From contig NC_047088.1 in assembly GCF_902459505.1 (NCBI RefSeq), forward strand, positions 96,897,704-96,961,703: DNA of 64,000 bases, read 5' to 3'. This document shows, in pieces, positions 26,340 to 36,885 of this stretch. The stretch's first letter is position 1, and each line of letters begins with the position of its first letter. The notes beneath the pieces are model-generated. The model ran no database searches. It saw only the letters and a list, made by a program, of their open reading frames with translations, and was not told where the DNA came from. The position numbers and the translations under genes were made by a program. This stretch comes from Geotrypetes seraphini (lineage: Eukaryota > Chordata > Amphibia > Gymnophiona > Dermophiidae).

Positions 26340-26392
26340 CAATGGACCACTGGTCTGACCCAGCAGCGGCAATTCTTATGTTCTTAATAAGG
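26340..26392 (+). mobile_element. CR1 3' terminus
   Basis: GGACCACTGGTCTGACCCAG followed by CGGCAATTCTTATGTTCTTA is the conserved 3' end of the CR1 subfamily found at 10072. Only the last 50 bp remain. Confidence 0.65.
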
Positions 26393-26402
26393 ATGGTATG
26401 CT

Positions 26403-27890
26403 TAGAGCAGGGGTGTCAGAGTCCCTCCTCAAGGGCCGCAATCCAGTCGGGTTTTCAGGATTTCCCCAATGAATATGCATGAGATCTATTTGCATGCACT
26501 GCTTTCATTTTATGCTAATAGATCTCATGCATATTCATTGGGGAAATCCTGAAAACCCGACTGGATTGCGGCTCTCAATGAGGGACTTTGACACCCCTGG
26601 CTTAGAGAATGACAGGGTAGCTGTTACCCGGGTGTTACCCAGGGTGGCCCGCCGAAACAGTGAGAGGAAAAAAGTGGTTGCCAAGGGTACAGGGACAAGG
26701 CTATTCACCGCCCTGTGGAGCGGTTACTGGCCTTGTCTCCGCAGTTAATTGAGGGAACGTGTGCAGTCCAGCAGCCCCCTCCCTCCTTCCTTCTGATCGC
26801 AGCCATCCGGGCATCTCCCTCCCTTCCTCTCACCTTCGTGGCGATTTTCTTTTTTTTTTGTCTCCCAGCTGCCCGAGCCGGCTTTCAACAAGTTGTGCAC
26901 GGCTGCGTGAAAGTTCTCCTCTGACACAACCGGAAACAGAAAGTTGCGTCAGAGGAGAAGTTTCAGGCACCCGTATGTGACTTGAAAGCCGGCTCAGGCA
27001 GCTAGGAGACAAAAAAAAAAAGAAAATTGCCACGAAGGTGAGGGATAGGGATGTGGGAGATGCCCGGACCACTGCGATTGGGAGGGAAGGAGGGGGCTGC
27101 TGGACCGCGTGAAGGTTGCTGAAGGGAAGTGGAGAGAGAGGGGGGGAGGGGAGAGAGGAACAGACACTGAAGGGAAATGGGGAAGAGTGAGTGGGAAGAA
27201 GATGCTGAAGGGAACTGGATGGAAGGAGGGGATAAAGAAAAAAAAAAGGCACATACTGGATTGTGGAGACAGATACCAAATCTGAGGGGAGGAAAGGAGG
27301 AGAGAGATGCTAAAAACCATCTGAGGGAGGAGAGAAATGGTAAAATCCACCTGGGAGAGGGAAGGAAAGATGGAAGGGAAGAAGACAGAGATTTTAGGCT
27401 ATGGGAGGAGCGGAGGGAAGAAGATGGGTGCCAGACCGGAGGGAGATATGGCAGGGAGAGGCACGGTAACAGAGCATTTGAAAGAGGTAGAGAGAAAGCA
27501 GACAGTGGATGGATGGAATTGAATGAGGAGAAGATGAAAGCAGAAATCAGACAACAAAGGTAGAAAAAAATTTCTGTTTCTTTTCTTTTTTTCGCTATAG
27601 GATAAAGTAGTATATTAGTTGTGTTGATAAACATTTATAAACAAAACCCTGCCAGCTGAAGATCTCTTTCTCTAGTTCGGCAACCAGAACTTTGATTTAT
27701 AAAATGAAAATTGTACAGAATATTGTTTCTTTTTATACTTTTAGTAAAATAAGTTCAGTATAAAACTATTTGAGGCTTGTGTGGATGGGATCAGATGGTT
27801 TGCAGGGACCGAGCTCACAGGGATGGGGATAAGCTCCTGGGGACAGGGCAGAGACGGGGACAAATTTTTTTTTCTCCGTGTCATTCTCTA
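26403..27890. mobile_element. Non-autonomous hAT, family TAGAGAATGACA, copy 1
   Basis: Ends TAGAGAATGACAGGG...CCGTGTCATTCTCTA are flanked by an 8-bp duplication GGTATGCT (26395-26402 and 27891-27898), diagnostic of hAT. A 192-bp hAT MITE lies 5 bp inside the left end. The body has a long palindrome (about 26800-27055) and a purine-rich tract (27040-27560). There is no transposase. The same family occurs at 45284-46997. The right-hand duplication lies just before the left end of DIRS A2. Confidence 0.85.
26408..26599. mobile_element. Palindromic hAT MITE, CAGGGGTGTCA ends
   Basis: Terminal repeats CAGGGGTGTCAGAGTCCC / GGGACTTTGACACCCCTG and an exact 8-bp duplication GCTTAGAG (26400-26407, 26600-26607) mark a hAT insertion. 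The inner half (CCCAATGAATATGCATGAGA and its complement) matches the MITEs at 29909 and 31650. It inserted into the hAT element at 26403 after that element arrived. Confidence 0.9.
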
Positions 27891-29908
27891 GGTATGCTGA
27901 ACCATAGGGTTGTCCATGCGTGCTCGTAAGCATACTGCAGAAGGTGTCAGTCACAGCTTTTCAGCTCCTCCTCCTCCTCCCTGGTCTCTGCTGCCTCTTT
28001 CAGTTCTTCTTTCTGCAGGTGAGCATAAAGGTGTCATTCTGATCTGCTCCCTTTATTATTTTGCAGTGTTTTTCTTTTTTTTTTTGGTTGTTAAGCGATT
28101 TTTACACAGCACAAAGGAACTGCTGTGCCTGCTTGGAGAGGAGCAGATTTTAATCTACAGCTGGCAGGTGTATCCTTGGTGACCTGTGCAGCCAACCTGC
28201 TGAAGATTTGTGGAGCTCAGGGTTCCGGCTTGTTTGCTTCCTTTACTTGGTCAGGAACTTGTGCACAACTGTTAGACACCAATAGTGTTCTTTGGGGCGC
28301 TCAGGGTGCCGGCTAGAGTTTTGCTTCCTCTCCCTTATTTCTGAGTTCTTCTTGGCCCAGGGGGATGGGGTACAGGCTCAATCTGACTGGAAGCCCAAAG
28401 ATCTCAACATGGCATTTGACTGGTGGCTTCAGGCAGCTGCACTTTCAAGGAACTGAAGTGGGTTGCAGCGCTATTTCCCCAGCACATGATCTGTGAGTGC
28501 AGGCTGTGACAACCTAAGGGGAAAATCAGGGGGAGGGGTGTCTAAAAAACTGTGTTTTGAGTGTTTTGCAGTTAGGGCTTTGGTTCTCCCTCCCCTCATC
28601 ATATTTTTTTATGGTTTTTGGTCAGCTCTGAAGTGTTAAGCTGTATTTTGGCACCTAAATACTGCCACGTTAGCCATCTTGGATTTACCGATGTGGGGGG
28701 TTCCCCCACCTAAGTTTTCAACTTCTTTAAAACACCTTATTTTGCCTCAAAATTGGTAGGAATGGAGTCCTCAGACCCTAACACCCCTAGCAGTGAAGCA
28801 GAGAGTGTTATTGGGGGGATTTGGGGATTGTGGTGGTTATTGGAGAAGAGCAAGGGGGATGAGAATGTTGGAGGGTGGTTTCTTATTCAATAAATTTGTC
28901 GAATAGGTGGGTCTTCAGGGATTTTCTGAAAGATTGGTAGGATGGGGAGTTAAGGAGGAGTAATGGGGAAAGTCTCAGCATTTTGAATTTCCACCCGTCG
29001 TATGCTTTAGATCGGGCAATGGGCGGGTGATTTGACCTCTAAAGCAATGCTGAGCAGGCTTGCCTTCAGGGGACAGATGCAGTTTGGCAAAGGCCTAAAC
29101 AATCCTATGGCCAGTATACAAGATTGCTGGCCAAAATCTTTATCAGACAGCAGACCCCGAGCTGCTGGAGGCCAGAGCCGGGGGTCCTTTTGTGACTCCC
29201 GGTGCTTTTGCCAGTATTCCACAGGAGCCTCTATCCAGAGAGCCTTTTCAGGGTTCAAGACAGAAATTTTCCAGGAACTGGAGGAACCAAGGTTCAGGTT
29301 CCTACTCCACAGTACCAGCCAAAAAGCCACAATAATGCCAGCCCTCATGCTGCTCCTCTGAAGATTGGGGGTCGACTCTCGGACTATCTGGAGGCTTGGG
29401 AATGGATAATGTCTAACTGCTGGGTCCTGGACATTATCAGAGAGGGTTACAATTTTTCAATTTCAATTTAGATAAGAGTTTGCATATTCTTTTCTCTGAC
29501 TGGTTCATGGATTTGCTGGCAGGCTGGCCAGAAAAAGCAAAAAGGGTCTGAGCAAGTGCCAAAGACAGGCTCAGAGGAGTGGAGGCCCATTCTGGATCTC
29601 AAATATGTCAACGCAGCCCTGAGAGTTCCTTGTTTTCAGATGGTGACTGTTCAGTCTGTCATTGCAGTGGTGGAGCCAGGAGAGTTTCTGGCTGCATTAG
29701 ATTTGACAGAAGCTTATTTTCACATCCCCATCTCCTGGAACACATGACGTTCCTCAGATTCCATTTGTTGGAGAATCACAATCGGTTCTCAGTGCTTCCC
29801 TTTGCAGAGTCTTGGATGGATTGTGAACTTTCAAAAGAGCCAACACAGTCCATGAAATATCTGGGGGTCTTATTCAACACAGCAGAAAGCCAAGTCTTTC
29901 TTCTAGAA

Positions 29909-30083
29909 CAGAGGTAGGGAACTCCGGTCCTCGAGAGCCGTAGTCTATTTGGGTTTTCAGGATTTCCCCAATGAATATGCATTGAAAGCAGTGCATGCAA
30001 ATAGATCTCATTCATATTCATTGGGGAAATCCTGAAAACCCGACTGGAATACGACTCTCGAGGACTGGAGTTCCCTACCTCTG
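29909..30083. mobile_element. Palindromic hAT MITE, CAGAGGTAGGG ends
   Basis: Ends CAGAGGTAGGGAACTCCGG / CTGGAGTTCCCTACCTCTG and an exact 8-bp duplication TTCTAGAA (29901-29908, 30084-30091). The 175-bp body is almost entirely self-complementary. It lies in the reverse-transcriptase part of DIRS A2. Confidence 0.92.
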
Positions 30084-31649
30084 TTCTAGAAGTATGCAAA
30101 CAGAAGCTTCATGGTCATATTACAGACTTGTTGACCAAGCCGGAGCCTTTTGCATGGCATTACCTTCAAGTCCTTGGGTCGATGGCGGCTACAATAGAGG
30201 TGGTGTCTGGGCAAAAGCACACATGCACCCCCCCCCTTCCAGGATACCTTGTTGTCTTGCTGGTCACCTCAGAGAGACTCTCTGCAAGTTCCTGTCCCCA
30301 GGACAGCAGCAGCCAAGCACAGCATGAGCTGGTGGCTCCATTCACAGTCTTTGGCGAAGGGGATCCAGCTTCGAATCAAGTCATGGGTCGTCTTGATGAT
30401 GGATGCCAGCTTGTTTGGCTTTGGGGTTCATTGCAATGGTCACCCAGTTCAAGGCAAATGGATTTTGTCACAGAGGGAAGTGGTCTATCAACAGTCTGGA
30501 ACTATGAGCAGTTCATCTGGCGCTGCTCTGACTGCAGTCTTTGGTGGAGGTCATAGCAGTCAGTTTTCTCTAACAATGCCACTGCAGTGGCTTATGTCAA
30601 CAGGCAGGGAGGCACCAGGAGCACTCCACTCTGACAGGAGGTGAAAGCATTGTTTTGTTGGGCAGAAACCTGCAAGCGATCTCTAGGCGCACATGGCTGG
30701 AGTCGACAAAGTTAAAGTGGATTATCTCAACAGACAAGATCCAGGAGAGTGGATGACATTCCTGTAAGCATTCTAGGCAATTTTGAGATGATGGTGTCAT
30801 CCAACAATCGACGTCATGACGACTGCAAATAATAAAAAGGTGGATCTGCTCTCCAGATCCCGGAAGTGAAGCTCTAGGCACCCTGGTTCAACCATGGCCA
30901 GAGACTGAGCTACTGTATAATTTTCCCCCAAGGGCTCATGATAGGCCGAGTGATCTGCCAGATAGCTCATCACCCGGGAACAGTAGATCTTGTAGCACCA
31001 GATTGGCCCAGGCACCCATGGTATGCAGATCTTGCCCAACTACAAAAGGAGCAAAGTCTCAGACTCCAAGTACATGAGAAGATCTGGGACGCTTTGGTCT
31101 TACCAATTACGAAGAAGGGGGTATAAAGGATAATTTAAACGATGCCTGCTTTAAACAGTTTTTTACACATCAGTTTTAACTTCTTTTTGATGATAAATAT
31201 AACACTTTCATCGACCCACTATCTTTTATCATTCAAATGAGACCCTATTTTGATATTAAAGAACTTATCCCCAAGTAAATATATTGGGAGGTTGAAGTAT
31301 CATAAAAATGCACTGTTCTCAGTAAAGAGACCTCTTATAACGTAGATGTTATTTCAAGTCTTCATCCTGAATGCATGTGATGTAATCATTTACTTCAAAG
31401 CCTCCTTCCTGACCATAACCTCAAATATTTATTTAATATATTTAATATTTAAACTACTAACTGACCATGAGTTCAACTCTATCATTTGTTTTAAAATGTT
31501 CTTTCTTTAATTTAATTGTGGTATCAAAACCTAAAATCAATTCATCACTATGTATATTTTGAAGAACAGCAACACTTATCTTAATGGCTTTTCAGCCAAA
31601 ATCAACGTTGGAGGGCCATGAACTACCCGACGCTCAACTTGCTTTAGAG

Positions 31650-31845
31650 CAGTGGTTCCCAACCCTGTCCTGGAGGAACACCAAGCCAATTGGGTTTTCA
31701 GGCTAGCCCTAATGAATATGCATGAAGCAAATTTGCATGCCTATCACTTCCATCATATGCAAATCTCTCTCATGCATATTCATTAGGGCTAGCCTGAAAA
31801 CCCGATTGGCCTGGTGTTCCTCCAAGACAGGGTTGGGAATCACTG
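31650..31845. mobile_element. Palindromic hAT MITE, CAGTGGTTCCCAA ends
   Basis: Ends CAGTGGTTCCCAACCCTGTC / GACAGGGTTGGGAATCACTG with an exact 8-bp duplication CTTTAGAG (31642-31649, 31846-31853). The central TAATGAATATGCATGA and its complement are shared with the other two palindromic MITEs. Confidence 0.92.
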
Positions 31846-31995
31846 CTTTAGAGCATTTCAGCTATCAATCAGCCTTCATCGGGGGACTTTATTGCTGCTA
31901 TACTACTTCCAAAATAACCAACAATTTAGAGGTTAGTTGGGGGAAGGTTAGGGGGGTCATCGGGGGGTGGTAGCACGTGGGGGTCCGGAGGGGGT

Positions 31996-32205
31996 GCAGC
32001 TTTCCGGCAGGAGGGGTTGGGCACCCTCCTGCCGGTGATTGGGAGTTTCAGGGGGGGGGGGCTGCGTTCCGGCAGGAGGGGTTGGGCACCGTCCTGCTGG
32101 CGATCAGGAGTTTCGGGGGGGGGGGTCCTGCCGGTGATTCGAAGTTTCGGGGGGTGGCATTCCGGCAGGAGGGGTTGGGCACCCTCCTGCTGACGATCGG
32201 ACAGG
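31996..32205 (+). repeat. G-rich minisatellite
   Basis: Three to four units of about 60 bp contain TTCCGGCAGGAGGGGTTGGG, then CACC, CCTGC and GGAGTTTC followed by a long G-run. The 10-12 nt G-runs could form quadruplexes. Confidence 0.75.
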
Positions 32206-32483
32206 CGGCTGCTATACTTAATGCGGCAGGGAGATCCATTGCCGCGATAAGTGTAGCGGCCGCTTCTACTCTAACCCGATTCTCTAACCGGCGTCTGTAA
32301 CATGGATACCGGTTACAGAATCGGGGTTAGTGTAGGCCCATGCAGAATCAGGGCCTTAAGGCACAAGTTGGATATTGATTCTCCCCTCTACTAAAAAGCC
32401 TAGAGGACTACACCAAAATGTTGTCTTTTGCAATTGATACTTTAGAATCTAAATCACATTTTTGCTTGAGGTAAAACTCTTTA

Positions 32484-32656
32484 TAGTTTATAAATCTTTC
32501 CTTAATTGCTTCTGATCATTTCAGCTATACACAGCTGAAAGCAGAGCAACATGCAGAAAGTGAAAAACTGTCTAAACTTCACTTTCTGCATGTTGCACTG
32601 CTTTCAGTTGTGTATAGCTGAAATTGTTAGAAGCAATTAAGGAAGATTTATAAACT
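32484..32656. repeat. Palindromic MITE-like repeat
   Basis: Arms of about 75 bp match in reverse complement: TTTATAAATCTTTCCTTAAT with ATTAAGGAAGATTTATAAA, and CAACATGCAGAAAGTG with CACTTTCTGCATGTTG. The loop is about 16 bp. The Helitron copy starts 2 bp after the right arm. Confidence 0.75.
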
Positions 32657-32657
32657 A

Positions 32658-33472
32658 CTAGTCTTGAAGCCCGTTACATTAACTGGTGCTAGAATATATA
32701 TCTGTGTCTTTCTTTCTTTCTTTCTCTCTCCCTCCCACTGTCTCTTCTCTCTCCCTGGCCCCCTTTCTCTGTCTTTCTGTCCATCTCCCTGCCCCTGTGT
32801 CTTTCTTCCTTTCTTTCTGTCTCCCTCACTCCTGCTGTCTGTCTGTCATTTTTTCCCTGCATTTCCCTGTGCAGCAGCAACAGCATTTCCCTCCCCGCCC
32901 ACTTCCCTGTGCAGCAGCAGCATCAGTATTTCCCTTCCCCTCCAGGTCCCTGTGCAGCAGTAGCAGCATTTTCCCCCACCCCCCTTCCCTACTCTTACCA
33001 CATGTGGCCTGCTCCTTTTGGCCCCTCCCCCTTCCATTCCCACAGTCTAGCCTGCTCCAAGAGCTCCCCTTCCCTTATTGCGTTCCTCGCAAGCAGGCCC
33101 AGCTTCTCCCTGCACGTTACCTTTTTTTTCATTCTCTTGCCCTCCCTTGCGTGGCTGCCTGCCTGCCTGGTCCCGTTGAGCGGCGAGCGGCTGAAGTCTT
33201 TTTTGTCGGCGCTACCCTGCTCGCCCCGCGGTCTGGCCTGCTCCGGGCAAATTTTTTTTTTTTTTTAAAGTTTAAAGGTGTCGCAGCGGCTCCTCTCAAT
33301 CCCCGCCAGCGTCAGAAGCCTTCTCCGATGCTGATGCGGCTTGTGAGAGGAGCCAACACCGCAATGTTGTGGAGAGCAGGGAGTCCAGCGCTGACAGCCA
33401 GTCCTGCCGGCGAATGTAGGTAGGTGCTGTAAGGCTGGGGACTCGCACATGCGAATCTAGGGTTTTATTATA
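32658..33472 (-). mobile_element. Non-autonomous Helitron, copy 2 (inverted)
   Basis: On the minus strand the 3' end has the hairpin TTAATGTAACGGG-type stem (one mismatch) and CTAG at 32658-32661, followed by T. The 5' end reads TATAATAAAACCCTAG, as in copy 1, but the first few bases are missing next to the MITE at 33473. The interior is a pyrimidine-rich tract with CAGCAGCA repeats rather than the minisatellite of copy 1. Confidence 0.75.
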
Positions 33473-34084
33473 CAGTGGTACTTTGGATTACGAGCATAAT
33501 CCGTTCCAGGAGCATGCTCGTAATCCAAAATGCTCGTTTATCAAAGCGAGTTTCCCCATAGAAAATAATGGAAACTCGCTTTGATGCGTTCCCCCCCCCC
33601 TGATAACCGGCATCGCTCCCCCCCCCCCGCCTGAACAACTTAAACTTAACCCCCCTCCCGTCTGGCACTGCAGGCACAGATCGTGCCAATGCCTAGAAGA
33701 TCTTCCCTAGAAGATCTCCCTCTCGCTGAGAATCTCGGCAAGAGGGAGAATTAGAAATCCTTGAGCATGCGCAGATGCATGCTCAAGGCAGGCAGAAGCC
33801 GGAAGATCTTCTAGGCACTGGCACAATCTGTGCCTGCATGACGGTACCAGACGGGGGGGTAAGTTTAAGTTGTTTGGGCGGGGGGGCTGGTTCACGCGGG
33901 GTGGGGGGGTGCCGGTTGGAGCGAGGGGGCCTTTGCGAGTGGGGGGGAGCGATGCCGGTCATCGGGGGGGGGGTGCTCGCAAATCGAGTCAACACTCGGT
34001 TTGCCAGTCAAAAGTTTGCTGAGTGTTTTGCTCGTTTTGCAAAACACTCGCAAACTGGGTTACTCACAAACCGAGGTTTGACTG
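33473..34084. mobile_element. hAT-like MITE, CAGTGGTACTTTGG end
   Basis: The left end CAGTGGTACTTTGGATTACG and the right end, inverted, CAGTCAAACCTCGGTTTGTG are hAT-like, and AATGGAAACTCGCTTTGATG and related pieces make it partly palindromic. C- and G-runs fill the centre. The flanking 8-mers do not match exactly, so the superfamily rests on the ends only. Confidence 0.6.
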
Positions 34085-34089
34085 TATTA

Positions 34090-34222
34090 GATAACGAATT
34101 TTACCTCATGCAAAGTTGTCATTTCTTTAATAAGACATTAACTATTTTTTCTGCAGCCCTCCAAGTACCTACAAATCCAAAATGTGGCCCTGCAAAGGGT
34201 TTGAGTTTGAGACCGCTGTTAT
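34090..34222 (-). mobile_element. hAT (Charlie-type) MITE fragment
   Basis: On the minus strand it starts CAGCGGTCTCAAACTCAAAC, then TTAATGTCTTATTAAA and GAGGTAAAA, matching the left half of the element at 49280-49552. The other half is missing or displaced. Confidence 0.6.
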
Positions 34223-34838
34223 AGAGGGACTCAGCAGAGCCCCATATGAGCTCTTACAGGAGGCCTCCCTCATGGATCTGACAGTCAAAGCAGTCTTTTT
34301 GATGGCAGTTATTTCAGCCAGAAGAGTCTCAGAATTGCAGGTCCTGTAGTGCAGAGAATCGTTTCTTAGTTTCACAGAAGCAGGAGTGACTTTGCAGATG
34401 GCTCTCTCTTTTTTGCCGGTGCCGAAGGTCATTTTGGCGTTTCATATCGATCAAGAAGTTAGACTTCCAGCATTTCACCCCATAGGGTCTAAGAAAAAAG
34501 TCAAGACCAATGTTTCCTCTAATTTTTCATAGGCTGTGTGCGCAAAAAATTTCATCTGTGCGCATTTTAAAGAAAAACTAAATTTTTGTGTGCTATAAAA
34601 ATGATTGCCAGAGGGCCCGGAGTTCAGTTATGGGCAGATCTTTGAGTTTAGTCTGAATTAACGAAAACACAATGTAATTTTAGTTACACTTTATGTTAGT
34701 TACACTTTATGTAACATAAAGTCTCATTTCAATAAACATAAATTATGTTTCATTGAAATGTTTCATTGAGTGCTACCTATAAATAAGGTATTATTGTACT
34801 TTATACTTAAAATTTAGAAAATAACAGCAATTTAGTTT

Positions 34839-36885
34839 TCAAAGTTTTTCCCTGCGATCTTTCATATTTATCCAGTCCGAATAAATTCTGTCAAGATCTG
34901 TTGAGCCTCCATCTTGAAGGTGACTCTTAACACGCAACAGCACTTCCAAATGCTCTAAATGTAAACGATTCCTTTGTTTAGTCTTCAAATTGTTCATTAG
35001 ACTAAAACCACACTCACAGTCTGAACTAGATGCTAAGAATGTGGCACCAATGTCCATCAATTTTGCTAAATCTGCAAATTGATCATTCTGAAATGCAAAT
35101 TTCGTCATATCTGGAAAGCTGTTTATCAGATTGCTTTTGATTTTTTCTGCAACAAGGAATTTAAAGTCATTGTGTTGCTGAATAATAACACTTTCCTCCA
35201 GAAGAAATTGTTTATACTTTAAACAAAGAGATCTGATATGTCCATTTCCGAAGTCAAAGTCGCATTGTGATTTTGCTGTACAGTCAAAAGCAGACCATTC
35301 CTCAACTTCATTTTCAGGAAATCTTTCACCCAGATGCAAACATAGGATGTTGATGAAGGTTAATATGGAATTAGTATCCACTGAAACTTTTTCTCCAGAC
35401 CTCATCCTGTTGTCAAGAAGACTGTTGACTTTATCCACTGAAACTTTTTCTCCAGACCTCATCCTGTTGTCAAGAAGACTGTTGACTTTATCACTCCACT
35501 TAACCTTGTTGCCTAAGTATTACATTCAAAGTTTGTTCAATTTACCCTGTGCAAGATGATAAGCTTCCAATAGTGTCAAACCATGTTTTTGAAATGCCAT
35601 GATTAAGGAAGCCAGTTCTGATAAGACATCATTTAAAACTTCAAGTGTAATATGAAATTGTTCACTGTTCAGCTTCTTATAGCAGTACTTTGCAATAGGA
35701 TCATTATCTTTGTCTTCAAAATATTTTAACAGGGGATCATAATTTTGAATAATTGCTTTAAGTGCAAAGTGTCTAGATAACCAGCGCACTTCATTCAGAG
35801 GTCTGAAAGCAATTGATTCACATTCAGATGCATCTGCTATTTCTTGAAATTTGCATCGTTTAGTAGAAGACCGACAGAAAACCGTGTACACAGTTCTCAT
35901 TACAGTTTCTACTTCTTTCATCAATTTTACTTCTTTCCATGAATCAGAAAGTCCCAAATCTTCTCGATGTGCAACACAATGTTGCTGCACTAAATGTGGA
36001 ATGTCTTTTCTCAGCTGTGCTGCAACACAATCTATTTTGCCCAACATAACAGAGGCACCATCAGAGGTGAACATAACCATTTTATTCAGGTCAAGTTCAT
36101 TTTCCTATAGAATTTCCTAATTGCTGTTACTATTGATGTAGCATCACATGCTTCAAACTGTAGCATCCCACCAAATGATGTCCTATACTCATTTGACTTG
36201 ACTGGCCGATACTTAGAGTATTAAGTACTTGTTGACAGAAATGTCTATGCTTTCATCAACAGTTAACGTATGATACGTTGCTAATTTAATGTCTGCCATA
36301 CGATCATCTTGCACGATGCCATTGATAATTCCAAGAAATTCAAACGCATAGTTTTTGCTTCTCCAGCTATCAGGTATACTAACATACTTCGCCATGTGCT
36401 CATTGATATCTTGAACAGAGAGCATTGAGATATTCATCTTAATGGCCAGCACAACACTGTCGACAAGAACCTTAATTTCATCAGGACTGGAACGCTTCCG
36501 TTCATTACTAATTTGCCTGTTTTCTTTTTTGGTTGGGCTTTCAAGCAACATGTTAACCAGCTCCCTCTTAAATTCAGATTTTTCTTATGAGTTTCCTAAT
36601 ACTGTCGGTATGAGATTTACTTGATAGATGGCATTTCAGAAAGTCCAGTTTCTAAACATCATCCCATATTTTTCCAGTAGAGAATTTTTCAGTTGCTTTG
36701 GCATCTTGACAATAACAACACACAACTCCATCGTCTTTGTCATAGGTAAATATTTCACACAGTTGAACACGCATTGTATTTCGAGATTCCGGTGTCTCCG
36801 TTTCAATAATTTCTTCAAGCCATTCAGACCTAAAAGCTGCAGCTCTCTTGCGTTTTACATTTTTCACCATTCGCGGTTTAGACAT
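34839..36885 (-). pseudogene. hAT transposase, KIAA1586/ZNF862-like, broken
   Basis: The N-terminus reads MSKPRMVKNVKRKRAAAF, followed by a zinc-binding CCYCQDAKATEKF region (about 36680-36720). Next come DESIDISVNKY (first acidic region, about 36225-36255), FTSDGASVMLGK, QHCVAHREDLGL (the hAT C-x2-H signature) and RWLSRHFALKA. The C-terminal dimerisation domain has ASSSDCECGFSLMNNLKTKQRNR-type sequence near 34950-35030. The last three segments share one frame but are separated by stops; the first part is in another frame. A 57-bp tandem duplication (35378-35490) also disrupts it. Host genes of this family exist, but target duplications show this is a transposon copy. Confidence 0.85.
35378..35490 (-). 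repeat. 57-bp tandem duplication in transposase
   Basis: TCCACTGAAACTTTTTCTCC through GACTGTTGACTTTA occurs twice head to tail with no visible difference, so it is recent relative to the element. The 57-bp unit keeps frame and repeats RSGEKVSVD within the transposase. Confidence 0.9.

Larger units (their letters stand above)
31130..32360 (-). repeat. Penelope-like dispersed repeat with G-rich minisatellite
   Basis: Blocks such as ACCTCTTATAACGTAG, TTTCAAGTCTTCATC and CAACACTTATCTTAATGG recur in the same order at about 62200-62540, so this is a dispersed family. On the minus strand CCCCGATGAAGG...GCTGAAATG resembles the hammerhead-like signature of Penelope-like elements, but with a changed core base. 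A hAT MITE (31650) and a minisatellite (31996) lie inside. The assignment is an inference. Confidence 0.4.

Noticed and set aside
26994-27634. Long serine/leucine/proline-rich frames (up to 210 codons) on the minus strand
   Set aside because: They come from a purine/pyrimidine tract inside a non-autonomous hAT; no domain, no conservation between the two copies.
31996-32205. Possible CRISPR-like array of regular repeats
   Set aside because: Units are tandem, G-rich and lack distinct spacers; it is a minisatellite in a vertebrate repeat.
34839-36885. Host gene of the KIAA1586/ZNF862 type
   Set aside because: Exact 8-bp target duplications, terminal inverted repeats, stops and insertion into a DIRS element show a transposon copy, not a domesticated gene.
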